From assembly GCF_030253575.1 (NCBI RefSeq), contig NC_080561.1, positions 8,218,501 to 8,282,500 on the forward strand: a DNA stretch of 64,000 nt, read 5' to 3'. Below the pieces are notes generated by a model. That model ran no database searches, was not told the DNA's origin, and saw nothing but the letters and a program-made list of their open reading frames with translations. A program made the translations under genes and the position numbers. Positions 1 through 19,300 of the stretch are shown here, piece after piece (position 1 is the stretch's first letter; each line of letters opens with the position of its first letter). Origin of the DNA: Rhododendron vialii (Eukaryota > Streptophyta > Magnoliopsida > Ericales > Ericaceae).

Positions 1-262
1 ATTGGGCATATCTCTCGTTCGGCCAATCAATGCGCCGATCACCTTGCCAGGATGGGTGCGGAACGCACAGAAGAGCTCGTGTTTGTTATGGACATGCCTA
101 TCGCGATAAGGGAATTTGTAATTAGAGATAGCCTGAATATCAGGCAAGTGCTTGACTAGGTTGCGAGTTCTTATGCTCTAGTATTTACAACTCTGGTTGT
201 ACTCTTATGTGGTACTCTTTTTAAGTTTTATTGAATTTTCCGCTTGACCGAAAAAAAAAAAA
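1..262 (+). mobile_element. 3' end of a LINE retrotransposon (RNase H tail, 3' UTR, poly-A)
   Basis: Frame 1 is open from base 1 to a TAG at 157-159. It reads as the C-terminal end of the RNase H domain that closes plant L1-type LINE polyproteins: an H-x-x-R-x-x-N-x-x-A-D-x-L-A-R pattern at residues 3-17, followed by G-A. About 90 bases of AT-rich 3' UTR follow and end in twelve A residues at 251-262, as expected for a LINE integrated on the plus strand. The element is cut by the window edge, so its 5' part and left target duplication cannot be seen. The class call is secure; the exact family is not. Confidence 0.75.
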
Positions 263-471
263 GCTTATGTGCACCTCGATCGATTAAAACTGAGGTCCAA
301 TTACACCATTCTTGTGGAGAGCCCAGTTAAAGCCATAGTAAAGCTCTATATGAATTGGCATAAATTAAGAAATTGATAACACCTAAGAGGTTTTTGAACC
401 AGAGATATTAGAAGGAAGCAAACCCCAATCAAGTGTCAAGCCCTTGTCCAACAAACCAAAATAGTATTTCC

Positions 472-1774
472 GAGCTATTAGGTCACGCGGTGTACAGTTT
501 TGATTTCAAATTACTTGATTTCACATCACTTATTCAAGAGAGAGATAAGTTTATAGCTATCATTCTGTCTCCAACCGATGGTTTTATGTTCCTAATGATG
601 TTATAATATTCCTCAGCTTTGAGATCCCTTCATTTCAAATCTACTCTTTTAGATGGAGCATATATATATATATATATGTCCGCAAGTGTATGGTGGGATT
701 AGCCCTCAAAATTAGTCGCGAGGTATGTGCGTAAGCCGACTCGAATACCTGATCAGTTCAGCATCTGTTCTACTCATGCATTTTTAATTGTTCAAATCAC
801 TTGTTAGTCTTGCATGTAAATCCAGTTGCAGTTGTCAATTAATGAACTCATCTTGAGGAACATTCTGAATTTACAATTAATTGAGACAGAAGGCTTTGTT
901 TGATTTTGGTTTTGGTTTATATACTAGTACAAGTTACTGGTTATCCTTTTAAAGTTTTTGTGATATATATAATTAGCTACTTGTCCAAAATTATGTTTCC
1001 ATATCAGCTCAGTTAACGCGTGAAAGTATCACATTTATTTTTATTTTTATTTTTGTCAAAAGGTAGAAAAGATTGTATTGATAAACTCTCAGCGGCACTT
1101 ACAAAATGAAGATTATTACAAAGAACTTTGACAAAGCCAAATTAATCATCTAACAAATAAAAAACAAGTAAATCACAAGGCAATTGATATCTTTCATCCT
1201 AACCCAGGCATGACCGGCCTAATGCAACAGCGACACTTTTAAACTGCCTAACATTTAATTAGGAGTCTCGAACGAGAAAAAGTGCAAAGTTAAAGACAAA
1301 AAATACCAAATACCCAGACTATTAGACACTTCAACCAAGTATGAACGTACCAATGAACTCCCAAGAATTACAGATCTGTCAAGCCGCCAAGAGTTACCCC
1401 GCCAAAAACATCGTGTAGGGATAAAAAGTATCACATTAATTATGAGCTATTAGGTCACGTGGTGTACAGTTTTGATTTCAAATGGATTTCACATCACTTA
1501 TTCAAGAAAGAGATAAGTTTAGAGCTATCATTCTGTCTCCCAACCGATGGTTTTATGTGCCTAATGATGTTATAATATCCTCAGCCTTGAGATCCCTTCA
1601 TAATTCAAATCTACTCTTTTCGATCTTTTTTTTCGCCGATTTTCGCGGGTATCTTTAAAATCACATTCTGAACACATTGAGGGGTTTAGATCATCGAAAT
1701 TCGATCGGAAAATGGAAGAAATGAGGAAGTCCGCATTTTAACTAAAATACGGACTCCCTCATTTGAGACTGACC

Positions 1775-1832
<58 letters not shown>

Positions 1833-2403
1833 GCAAGTGTATGGTGGGATTAGCCCTCAAAATTAATTGTTCAAATCACTTGTTAGTTTTGCTTGTAAAT
1901 CCAGTTGCACTTGTCATTTAATGAACTCATCTTGAGGAACATTCTGAATTTACAATTAATTATGTTTCAATATCAGCTCAGTTAACGCGTGAAAGTTCTT
2001 CTTTTTTGTCAAAAGTGAGAAGATTGTATTGATAAACATCCGGTGGCACTTATAAAATGAAAATTATTACAAAGAACTTAGGACAAAACCAAACTAATTG
2101 ATCATCTAACAAATTAAAAACAAGTAAATCACAAGGCAATCGATGTCTTTCATCCTAACTCAGGCATAACCGGCCTAACGCAGTATAACAACACTTTTAA
2201 ACTGTCTAACATCTAATTAAGAGTTTCAAATGAGAAAAAGTGCAAAATTAAGGACAAAAGACACCAAATACCCAGACCATCAGATGCACAATAACCAAAT
2301 ATGAACGCACCAATGAACTCACAAGAACTACAGATCTGCCAAGTCGCCACGAGTTGCCCCACCAAATACATCGTGTAGGGATAGAAAGTATATCACATTG
2401 ACA
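472..2403. repeat. Tandem duplication, unit about 0.97 kb
   Basis: Two diverged direct copies lie head to tail, about 472-1443 and 1444-2403. Both begin GAGCTATTAGGTCACG and both end near a shared CATCGTGTAGGGATA. They share the TGATGTTATAATAT block, the GTCCGCAAGTGTATGGTGGG block and a long 3' half. Copy A alone has about 60 bases near 720-780 and about 105 bases near 880-985. Copy B alone has about 160 bases near 1621-1780 and a longer AT microsatellite (1781-1828). No long ORF is present; this is non-coding repeat sequence. Confidence 0.85.
1036..1443 (-). mobile_element. LINE-like 3' tail, minus orientation (second copy about 1995-2403)
   Basis: An oligo-T-rich start (1036-1056) leads into a block whose reverse complement matches two plus-oriented stretches at about 38915-39040 and 39900-40090. 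The shared words are roughly TTAGATGATTAGTTT, CTTAGTCAAAG and GTAAGTG(C/T)CAC, followed by an A-rich end. That combination, A-rich end and shared 3' sequence in both orientations, suits the 3' UTR of a retroposed LINE family. The stretch is also carried in the second unit of the tandem duplication. No coding part is recognisable here, so the class is inferred. Confidence 0.45.
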
Positions 2404-3117
2404 ATGTTCTTTTTTCATTGCAAATATGGACCAATTATTTTTTGGTTCTTCGATGGTCAAAGGTGTCCAGGCCAATTTATGCGCATCTCGACTAATTTCC
2501 TCTCCGGTTCGATAGAAGGCAAACCATCTACGTCAGTACTAAGGGATTCACAAAAAATTATTTTCTTACGACCTGATCCCAAGAATCGAACTCCGATAAT
2601 TACGTAGGGAGCAAACCCTTACCCACCAACCAACTGGGTTAACCCTAGAGGTAATATAGGCCAAATTCTGTCGTTATAAACAACTAAACAAGCATTGCAA
2701 CCATATATTATATATAGCTAGGGAGCTCTATTTTTCTATCACGTTTTAGAGTGGTAGCTAGGGTGCATGTGATCAACCAGTTAAAACATACTAATTCAAG
2801 CACAGAGACAAATTTCATACTAGGGAGAAGAAGCCTTAATTTTGGAGAGGGGTTTCATACACTAGCGCTCGAGGGTCCAGGGATAGGAATTGCAGAAGCT
2901 TTTTTTTTTGGTAAATACAGAAGTTGCTGTTAATTAACCTTTTCATTTTTTTAAGAAAATGCTAACCATCACCAATAGAGTAGTATTGGATAATGTATTA
3001 ATGCCTAAAATGTACCCGTATCAATATATATTCGAGAAAAATGTAATGGTATAATGACCAGTGATATCTTTGAGATGAATGACTAGTGATATCTTTAAGA
3101 TGTGCACGTATTTCAAT
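2404..3117. other. Intergenic, no gene seen
   Basis: AT-rich sequence with only short open frames lacking recognisable protein character. Two short direct repeats of the phrase GACTAGTGATATCTTT(G/A)AGA lie near 3055-3100. I see no promoter or RNA gene. Confidence 0.5.
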
Positions 3118-3587
3118 CATTGCCGGCTCTGGGCTAAGGCCCAAGAGGCGTGGGCCTTAAGTTCCAAAAAAATGTCAAAAAATAGGGTCCTACTTATTTT
3201 TAGGACCTAGTATATATGTGTTGTTTTAGGGTCCAATTTTAAACCCAAGAAGACATTTTACACTTAAGGCCCAATGACCCGGAAAAATAGAACACGCAAT
3301 GCAGGAAAAAACAAAACAAAAAAAAAAAACAAAAAGGAGGAAAAAAAGGTCGCTGAATCGCAAAAATCTCCGGGGCCCTTCAAAATTATTCAGTGTGGTG
3401 GGTGCATGGATACATCTTTTTTTCCCCTTAAATCTACTACTCCAGCACTTTCCATTACAAACAAATACTATATCCGAATCAAAATTACTCAGTGTGATCG
3501 ACTTTTTATTTGATTCTCGTTTACAATTATTAAGAGCTTTATTTTCGAAGATCGTCTCAGGCCTCCAAAATCTCAGAGCCGGCCCTG
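3118..3587. mobile_element. hAT-type MITE (470 bp) with 8-bp target duplication
   Basis: The ends form a short inverted repeat: CATTGCCGGCTCTG on the left, and CAGAGCCGGCCCTG on the right (reverse complement CAGGGCCGGCTCTG). Both sides are flanked by the identical 8-mer ATTTCAAT (3110-3117 and 3588-3595). An 8-bp duplication with GC-rich CCGGC ends is typical of non-autonomous hAT elements. No transposase is encoded; the purine-rich frames at about 3270-3520 look like low-complexity noise. Confidence 0.75.
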
Positions 3588-3595
3588 ATTTCAAT

Positions 3596-4369
3596 GACAT
3601 ACGAATATTATCTGCGGCTAGTAGGAGCACGGCACGGTGATTAACAAAATCATTTTTTTCTAAACCTCTCCATTAGAAGGTGGGGAATTAATGTGGTCCT
3701 ATTGAATGTTGACATGCTCTATTGTTTGGTAAAGGGAAAAGAATATTTCATACGTAGTTTATAAAAGCAATAAATGAGAGCGTGATTGAGTTGAAAGACA
3801 ACACAGAAAAGTAACTTTGATCAATTTCAAAGCAACAAGCAGGAGATTGCAAAAATTACTATTGAGTTTCTGGTCCTGAAAACAAAGGGAATATAGTACC
3901 CAAAAATTACTATTAAGCCATATGCATTTGGCTTTTCTTTCAAAAATTCAACTCGTGCGCGTGTCTGTAGTGAACTTTCGTACAAAGGAGGAGCGAAGGA
4001 AGGTAATGTCGCTTTCATTTTCTTATGGCCGTTGGGTACAAGGTTAGCGGGTCCCATTCCGATAAAAAAATACTACTACCATCTCTCTTCAAGTTAACCA
4101 AAATAAATATATAGCCCATTAAAAATACGCTCTTCTTTGCCAGCTAACTAAGTTTTTAACACATAAAATAAGGTCTCACACGTGCTTAGGCGTGCATTTA
4201 ACAAACAAATTTTAACTCTCCCACTAGAGAAGCTCTTAGATAATCGACATGTATGGGCATCTGCCATCCGGGCAGCTTGAATGGCAGCATGTGATTGTCG
4301 GACCGCACCACATGGGAGCGCTGAGCTGGTAGTCCGGGGACTTGTGAATAATTTTTCCAGCCCAGTAAT
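3596..4369. other. Intergenic, distal upstream of MCM4
   Basis: No gene recognised. The open frames here are short, overlap on both strands and show no protein-like features. The stretch leads into the MCM4 promoter. Confidence 0.45.
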
Positions 4370-4500
4370 CGGACAGATTTGGGCCCAAAACTCCACTTCC
4401 AGATCAAGATATTCTCTCAAGTTCAGCCCACTTTCTTCCAGCCCAACAAAAGCCCATCTAGTAGACTCTTCCCAACCAATTCTGGCGGGAAGGCCCAACA
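4370..4500 (+). promoter_or_regulatory. Site-II-like (TGGGCC/GCCCA) cluster in the MCM4 promoter
   Basis: At least six GCCCA/TGGGC cores occur within about 130 bases, for example TTGGGCCC near 4378 and GCCCA near 4424, 4440, 4452 and 4493. In plants such site-II motifs are bound by TCP-class factors and occur in promoters of proliferation genes such as PCNA, often beside E2F sites. No clear TATA box is seen, consistent with a TATA-less cell-cycle promoter. Binding itself is inferred. Confidence 0.55.
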
Positions 4501-4569
4501 GTTTCCCGCCAAATCCTCAACACCTTCACCCCCAAAACCCTTCAACCACCACTTCGCGTTCCCGCCAAA
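4483..4569 (+). promoter_or_regulatory. Three E2F-type sites upstream of MCM4
   Basis: TGGCGGGAA (4483-4491), TTTCCCGCCAAA (4502-4513) and TTCCCGCCAAA (4559-4569) match the E2F/DP consensus (TTTSSCGS class). The last ends 43 bases before the start codon. MCM2-7 genes are classic E2F targets switched on at the G1/S transition, so three near-perfect sites immediately before this ORF strongly support S-phase regulation. Confidence 0.75.

Positions 4570-4572
<3 letters not shown>

Positions 4573-4602
<30 letters not shown>
4573..4602. repeat. CT microsatellite in the MCM4 5' leader
   Basis: About fifteen CT dinucleotides lie directly between the last E2F site and the MCM4 ATG. Pyrimidine-rich leaders are common in plant genes. 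Confidence 0.9.
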
Positions 4603-4603
<1 letters not shown>

Positions 4604-4611
4604 CTCCAGCC

Positions 4612-11644
<7,033 letters not shown>

Positions 11645-12080
11645 TAAAGATGACAACAGATGATCAGAGCGGCGGCAGCCTGAGTCAAGCGACTTTGTTG
11701 CAAAAGTTGCGTACTTATGCTAAGCCTGCTACGGCCAGGAACTTGTTTTCTTATGCAGAATGAGAAGGAAGGAGCATTTGGTGCCTAAAGAAAAATGTTA
11801 TCAGACCTCAGAATTAGATTCAAGCTTGTAAATGCCTATTCGATGTGGTTTGTTGAGCTGTTGATTGTAGTTACTTTACCTCTTGTTCCTTAATGATTGA
11901 GAAGATATTACTGCTCTCCGTCCCCTATGATCAGTTATTAGTCTGCTATGTGGATTCAGAGATTTTCTCATTTTTTGAGTTGTATGGATTATTGGTTGGT
12001 GAAGAGATTTATGCCAAAAAACAGTAAAGGAAACAAATTTGGGACCTAAACGTTTTTAACTATAATGGCGCCATAATCAG

Positions 12081-12083
<3 letters not shown>

Positions 12084-12148
<65 letters not shown>
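12084..12148. repeat. AT microsatellite, about 32 units
   Basis: An uninterrupted AT run, likely length-variable between individuals. It creates a spurious Tyr/Ile open frame on the minus strand. Confidence 0.95.
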
Positions 12149-12151
<3 letters not shown>

Positions 12152-12807
12152 GGTAAAAACACAACTTATATTTAGAAAATTATATACAAATGCCCGGTCT
12201 ATAGGCTTAAAAACAAGAGATACAACAAAGGACGCAAAAGGTCCGAACCAAAAGGAAAACAAAATAGAAGTTGCAAAAAAACAAATGCAATAATTGGCAA
12301 TTTATTTGAAGTTATTGAGATATTTTTGTAAAGCTTTCGGTATGCCTCAGTGGTAAATTTGATACAAATTGGATGTCCGAGTATGGGTGTGTTAAATCAA
12401 TTTTGTGAACAAGTCCAAACTTCACAAGGGATAAACCAAAGACCTAGAGTTTAGAGGTGGAGAAACCCATCAAACTCAATTGATATAGAAATTGTAGCAT
12501 ACAAATCTTCCTAGTAGTTAATGTTTTTTTATAATTCAAGTGTGGGGCAAATTTGAGCACACTTCGACTAATTATGGCCATCAAATAACTCAACCATGTG
12601 TTATCCCTGTCAAAATGTGGCTTTTCCTATTGGGTGGTCATACCAATTAATATGTGGAAGCATTGTCATATGCAAAATTTACTTGCGTTGTGATAATATC
12701 CGAGGTGTTTGAATTAACAAAACATCAATCAATAGTTTGTCTCTAGAGATTTGAACACATTACCTCTCATAAGCTTTTTGTCCAGGGTTGGAAAACTAAA
12801 ATAAACA

Positions 12808-12975
12808 TGTATTGTTTGCTAATATAGTTGGTTGTCTCATTTTCCCCCTCCGTAAAGGCCTGTGTTCGAGCCCCACGAAGGGCGAGTTTTAGGAGCCAGG
12901 GCTATGAATAACTTTCGGATCCCTCAAACTCTAACATCCCTTTAACCCCAGTTAATGTATATAATATTGGAGAAA
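12808..12975 (+). mobile_element. Possible tRNA-derived SINE
   Basis: A stretch with a tRNA-like word TAGTTGGTTGTC followed about 40 bases later by GTTCGAGCCCC, close to an RNA polymerase III B box. A non-tRNA body and an A-rich end at 12973-12982 follow. This order fits a plant SINE. The A box is poor and I could not find target duplications, so this is tentative. Confidence 0.3.
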
Positions 12976-13084
12976 AAAAAAACGTATTTTTAGAATTGAG
13001 ATTAATAAAATCAATTCAGAATTTGGATGAGCTTGCTACATCAACTATAACATTCCTTGTAGGAGTATTGTTTTGTAATCTTTT

Positions 13085-13093
13085 GCCACGTGC
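13085..13093 (-). promoter_or_regulatory. G-box/ABRE-like site upstream of VHA-a
   Basis: GCCACGTGC, which on the other strand contains CACGTGGC, matching the ABRE/G-box core bound by bZIP factors. It lies about 290 bases before the VHA-a start. Abscisic-acid or light control is possible but inferred. Confidence 0.4.
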
Positions 13094-13320
13094 GGGGGCG
13101 CGGGGAGAAAGAGGAAAACAATGTGGGGCCGGAGTAGAAGGTAGGTGAATACAGGGGGGGCAAATCATAAAGAAGAAAAAAGAACCTGTGCAAAACAAAC
13201 AAATTTGGGGGGTAAAAACGCAAGAATCTTACCTCAATCGGAGGATACGTGATTAACGAGGTTGATGTACAAGATGTGGCGGTAATCCGACTTCTTGTTC
13301 CAGACAGGCAGACAGCAATC

Positions 13321-13348
13321 GAAGAGAGAGAGAGAGAGGAGAGAGAGG
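13321..13348. repeat. AG-rich microsatellite in the VHA-a 5' leader
   Basis: Purine-rich AG units about 30 bases before the start codon. The frame upstream of the ATG stays open without an ATG, so no longer N-terminus is implied. Confidence 0.8.
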
Positions 13349-13379
13349 ATAATTGTCGGAGGGTGACGACGAACGAATG

Positions 13380-16300
13380 ATGGCGGAACGCGGTGGTGGC
13401 AGAGGAGGAGGTTGTTGCCCGCCGATGGATCTGCTGCGGTCGGAGCCGATGCACCTCGTTCAAGTCATCATCCCCATCGAGTCCGCTCACCAGACCGTCG
13501 CTTACCTTGGCGACCTTGGCCTCATCCAATTCAAAGACGTCCGTCCTCTCCCCCTCACCTCTCTCTCTCTCTCTCTCAATGTATATTTTGTTTATGTATA
13601 TACATCTGTGCATTCATCAATTCTACGGGATTCTATGGAAATTAGACAACGTGCACGTAAGCGAGCCGGGACACCTGAGTTATCATCAAAAGAACGAGTT
13701 TTTGGCAGTGTTTTCAAACTAGGCATTCCTAGGTTTGATATACGGAACCCCCGTAAGTTAGGAATTGGTTCGCAGAGATTGCAATTTCAGGTTGTGTGTT
13801 GCAGTTAGGGTTTTTCTTTTCCTGTTTTCTGTGGATTGTTAGTTTGCGCGACCGATGCTCGATTGATCATCTGGCGAGGTTTAGGTGGGGAACAGTGGGA
13901 AAATCTAATTTTGGTTCATTGGCGTTTTCATTTGAAGGAGCTGGACTTGAAATTAGCACATAGTTCAAAAAATCGCTAGGCGCTAGGCTGAGAAGGGGCG
14001 CCGACTAGTGGGCTGCCTAGCTCCTAGGCGGGGACTTGGCGCTGACTAGTTGTTTGCCTAATCTAGGCTTTCGACCACCTAGGCGGGGACTAGGCGCCGA
14101 CTAGTCACAATTTTCTCAAAGTCGCTAGGCGCTAGTCGGGCGGTCAGCCACCTTCGAGTGATTAATCGGTGCATATTAATTAGTAATCGACAATTAATCG
14201 TTACTCATATTAATTAGTAATCGACGATTAATCGTTAGTTGGACCTAATTGGGTAGGTTCCGCCAGCGATTAATCACCAATTAATTCCTTATTTTAGAAC
14301 ACTGACTAGTCGGCTGCCTAATCTAGGCTTTAGACCACCTAGGCGGCTGACTTTTAGAATACTGATTTAGCATATTACTCCTCCCCCTGTATATAGACGT
14401 ATAGTTGGTTTTTGTAGCATCTATATGTGCATACATCGATTCGGAGTTTCTGATGGTGCTTTCAGACTAGGATCTGGGTTTGATTTATGGAAACTGTAAC
14501 TTACGAAGACTAGGATCTAGGTTTGATTTATGGACTGTAACTTACGAAGACTAGGATCTAGGTTTGATTTATGGACTGTAACTTACGAATTGATCGGCAG
14601 AGATCGCAATTTCAGGTTGTATGTTGCAATTTGGGTTTTTCTTCATTTTTTGTGTGTTTGAATTGTATTTTGCGGTGGATGCTCGATTGATCAGCTAGCA
14701 AGGCACGTTTTGGGAGATGGAAGCGAACCTTAAAGTTGGGGCCCTTTACATAATTTGATGAACAAAAAATCATGGTAAATAGTAAACAAGATCAAAATAA
14801 TAGTGCATAGTTAAGTAAATAGATCTCCTAAGGTAGTGACTGTTACAAAAACGTAAATTATAACTCTTCTTGCATTTTTAGCTGCAAAAGTAATTATTAC
14901 AGACCATGCTTTTGATAGAATTAGTCGTGATGTACTGTAACTTAGTCCTGTTTTTGTTTGGTTGTGAATTGTAGTTTGTGTGACCGATGCTCATTGATAA
15001 GCTAGCAAGGTTTAGGTCTTGAACGGTAGTAAAAGCTAATATTGATTCATTCACATTGATTGTTTTCTAAGAGCTTGACTTGAATTTAGCATATTACAAA
15101 TAGTTTTAACATTGAGGCATTTTTGTTAAGTTATATTGTGTTTTTGAAGGTGGAATACGTCATTGCAAAACACTGGTAATTAAGTTATATTGTTTGCGAA
15201 ATGGTGATCCTACTTATCAAAAACAGAGTAATAGTAATTGTTTCTGGCACAATGGTCCTGTAAAGTTTCTATGTTTTCCAGAGTCCGGTAATGGTTGATT
15301 GTAAATTTAAACTCTATTCATTGCAACTGATGGAATAAGGTGGGCATACGTTGGCGTTGATTGCATAGCAAGATAATGCATGCAAGATAATGCCATTGTA
15401 GAAGATTTCCCTAACACGACAACCAGGAAGCAAGGAAGCCGGTGAACGGAGGAGGAGAGAAGGAAGCAGCTATTACCCTTGTATAGAGACTGTGCATGTT
15501 CTTATATTTATGTTTCTGTGTGTGTGAGTGTGAGTGTGTTTCCAACATTATTTCTTTAACTCTCAACTGATGGTCTTCTTGTTATGTTTATGCTTCTTAT
15601 TTCAGCTGAATGCGGATAAGAGTCCATTCCAGCGAACATATGCCACTCAGGTGCATTTTATTTCTCCTTTTGAACTAGAAACCCCAGATTTTGTTTAAAG
15701 CATTGTGTATTTCTATCTAGGTACAAGCATTGTGTATTTGTATCTAGGTACTTTTGTTGCCGGTGTATAAAATCAGGTATCTGATTTCACACCTGAATAA
15801 CAACGGGTTGCTTATGGCGTATCATTAACTTTTGTGAAATTTTATGTGTACACTTGAAATCCCCAGTACCGTGTGTGGAGCCGTACTTTCAGGAAGGATA
15901 ATCTGAAAGATAACAGTTGACGTAAGTCACGTAATCCTTTTGCACTAAAAGATAACAGGAGGGTGAAGTTAACAGTTTTATCGGGGAAGCTGTGACTGAG
16001 TATATATCAGCTATTTCATTCCTTGGTCTTCTCTCGAGAGGTGCCATTGGGATTTCTGTTGGACGATTTTGACTTTTGAATCAATTAAAGCTTAAGTTCC
16101 ATTCTGAATTCTTGTTCTTAACTTGCATTGATGATTGGTAATCTTGAAACGGTAGCCATATTTTTCCAAGTGATTGTTTAATGCTGCAGGTTTCATTTGC
16201 CTTCCATTTTTGCTAAAGAAAATTCAGAAGTTATACTTCTCCTTAAACGTTGGTACTCTTTGTTAGTTGCATCTATTGTTTATTTCTCCTACTTTATTGG

Positions 16301-19300
16301 TGGCATTATGTGGACGATATTGTTGTTAGATCATCATTGTCTGAAAGCGTGCATATCAACCTCTCCAACACAGTCCCTCATTTGCCACCTTGTCTTGCAA
16401 GTAGAGGTTTGAACGAGAGATGGAATACAACTGTGAACAAAAGAAAAGAAGAAAGACTTGAATGCAAGACCTCTCCCCACTAGAGCTATGATGTCCCGTT
16501 AGAGCACCACCATTCTTATCTACATCATCAGTATGTGATGGTGGTAGTTCGGTTCAATTTTGCTGATGAACTGTAAACAGATTTGGACTACGAAGTATTT
16601 GTTGCCTTGATATGCTAAGTAATCATATTTGAAATTCATATTCAACGGGTGTTTGTATGCTGATATGACTTTATTATCTTTTTAAAGATAAAAAGATGTG
16701 CAGAGATGGCGCGGAAATTGCGATTTTTCAGGGAACAGATGTCTAAGGCTGGTTTGTTACCTTCAGCCAAATCTTTGTCGCGAGCTGATATAGATATGGA
16801 TGACTTGGAGGTAAATGCAAATGTTTAGTACTGCTATTGTTTTATTTGTTGACTTATTGTATTAACCATCTTAGTTGTGAACACTAGGTAAAACTTGGAG
16901 AACTCGAAGCTGAGCTGATTGAGTTAAATGGAAATGGAGAAAAGTTGCAGCGTACCTACAATGAACTTGTAGAATATAAGCTTGTTCTAGAGAAGGTTTG
17001 GCTTCTTTTAATACTGTAGCTTATAGGTGATTAGAGCAGCGCCATGATAGCACGTTGAGTATAAGCATATAAAGTATATCCTATGATATTAGTTTAGCAT
17101 ATTATGTTTGTTATTTCTTTCCTACTGATGAATGATGAGTTGTAAATTATTTATTCCTAGGTAGATTACAAGAGAGATGAACAAAAAGTATTCGAATCCA
17201 CAACAACAATGGTAGATGGTTATGACAAGTTGCTTGGTTAGTTATTCTAGTCACAAAACTTAAGCACCAAAGATTGACAAGGAAAACTTCAGCACTAAAA
17301 CTAAGCACTACTTTGTTTGGTACCATCGTGTGTTTTCCTGATTGTAGCCATGTATGACATTATGCTTAGTAGAGTTAATCAAGTCTTATTTGCTTTCTAC
17401 TGTAATAATAAGATAATGGGGTCAAAGAACCAAGCGTGTCCCTCGAGATGGGTTGACGGATTTTAGCTTGTATACAGATCTAGGCGTTGTGCTAGTTTTG
17501 ATTACTTATTTTATAATGGTCAATCGTTAATTACAGTTGAGCAAAGGGTACAGATTTTGTGCATGTTTACAATTATGTATGATCTCGACGTGGGATGTTC
17601 TTCCTACTATTCTGCTCTTGGCCAAGCTGTAACGTGTAACTCCTTCCAATAATATCAAATCTATTGTTTCCTTCAGGCTGGTGAGTTTTTCCACTCAGCA
17701 CTAAGCACTGCTCAGCAGATAGAATTTCGATCACAGCAGACTGGTGAAGAGTCGTTAGACACTCCTTTGCTAATGGAGCAAGTAAAAAACTTGACTTGAT
17801 GTTCTATGGTATATAATTGAAATTTCTTTGGTTTCCTTTTTGAAAGTATGTTCATGATGGATTTGGTATAGGAAATGACAACGGATTCATCCAAGCAAGT
17901 TAAGTTGGGGTTTCTCACTGGACTTGTTCCTAGGGATAAATCCATGGCTTTTGAACGGATTATATTTCGTGCTACAAGGGGTAATGTGTTCCTGAAGCAA
18001 GCTGTACTTGAGGACCCTGTCATCGATCCTGTGTCAGGAGCGAAGGTTAGCACTAATATTTTGTAGTTTTTAACAATTAATTTTGGAGAACATTAGGGGC
18101 TTCTTGTGCATTGGTGTTTTCATTTAACATGAGGATTTGGTGGTGAAATGTGCTTGAATTTCCTTATCTTGTGTCATATTTTTAGTTTATGTAGTTTATT
18201 ATCTTGTCTCTGGCTTCATCTTTGACGCTTTGCTTTGCAAGTATTGAAGAGACTCGTAAATAACGTTTCAATAGTGGATTATCTTGACAGAATATACTTA
18301 GTCACTTTTGAGTTTGTTGCGAATTGAGTTTTTTTACCATATGATATGAATTGGTGATGGAGTTTCCTTTTTCAGTTGGTAAATCTTCCTCTTCATACAA
18401 GTCCATTTGGTTTTATGATTGAACTTTGAATTCTTTGTGTGAGCATTTTCTTGTTTATAGCCAATAGGTAACTGTATATTTGCGTGGTGGATTTTCTCAG
18501 ATTAAGTCATTAACTCATTGAACCAGCTGCCAGCTTCTGTCAGCCTATCATTCAAACGGGGAGTTCAAGGCCTTACTAATAAGCCGTGGTACTCTATGGT
18601 GTGGGCCCACCTCATATGCCTGAAGATTAATTCAGGCACCACAGATGGTGTAAAATATGTATTAAAGGAGTTTACTTGATTTCCATGATGATATACGCCC
18701 GCCCATTACGCACCTCATTTAATGTGTATGTTATGGTTGTGAGTGCCTTTATCTGTATCTTCGGGGGCAAAAACTAAGAAAGACGCTTCACAAATCATCC
18801 AACAACCGATTGTCTCTCTATACTTTCTAGCAAATTTGGACTGCCCTATTGCTTGAGAATCAGTTTCTTTGATAAGCGGGCTGATCCTTACTACAGCTTT
18901 GACTTCTTCTTTTTTGATAGGCAGCTTTGACTTCTCCCCCATAATGGTGTAAATTACCCTCATGCTTAGCTTTATTATTCCTGATTTGTTATGACATATG
19001 CGAGTATTTGTATCTATCAATCCATAGTCAAATAAGTTTTGTGTGTTTGTGTTTCTGTTAGTGGTGCTACAGGTCTGATCTCTAGTTGTGCAGGTTGAGA
19101 AAAATGTATTTCTGGTTTTCTACTCTGGTGAGAAAGCGAAGAACAAAATTATTAAAATATGTGAAGCCTTTGGTGCAAATCGTTACCCTTTGCCAGAGGA
19201 GCTGGGCAAACAAGTCCTGATGGTCACCGAGGTATGCATTGTGTTTTCTTTTGATTGTTTGTTGTCACCACCTCATCGCTCTCACTATCTTGTAGTTTCT

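Larger units (their letters stand above)
11645..13084. other. MCM4 3' UTR and MCM4/VHA-a intergenic region
   Basis: The first 200-300 bases after the stop are probably MCM4 3' UTR; no single clear poly-A signal stands out. The rest is AT-rich and contains the AT microsatellite and a possible SINE listed separately. No further gene is recognised. Confidence 0.5.
13719..15090. repeat. Repeat-enlarged VHA-a intron 1 (about three diverged copies)
   Basis: Related blocks begin near 13760, 14590 and 14940. The first two share GCAATTTCAGGTTGT and TTGGGTTTTTCTT-like words. All three carry GATGCTC(G)ATTGAT followed by a CT(A/G)GC(A/G)AGG word, and copies 1 and 3 also share a GCTTGACTTGAA(A/T)TTAGCA-like end. 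The intron seems to have grown by local duplication of a few hundred bases. Confidence 0.65.

Noticed and set aside
12077..12262. Minus-strand ORF with a Tyr-Ile repeat
   Set aside because: It is a translation of the AT microsatellite, not a protein.
12808..12900. A functional tRNA gene
   Set aside because: Only a B-box-like GTTCGAGCC word is good; no cloverleaf with acceptor and anticodon stems could be drawn.
13353..13379. Longer N-terminus for VHA-a
   Set aside because: The upstream in-frame codons lack an ATG before 13377 and are not conserved; family members start with MAE.
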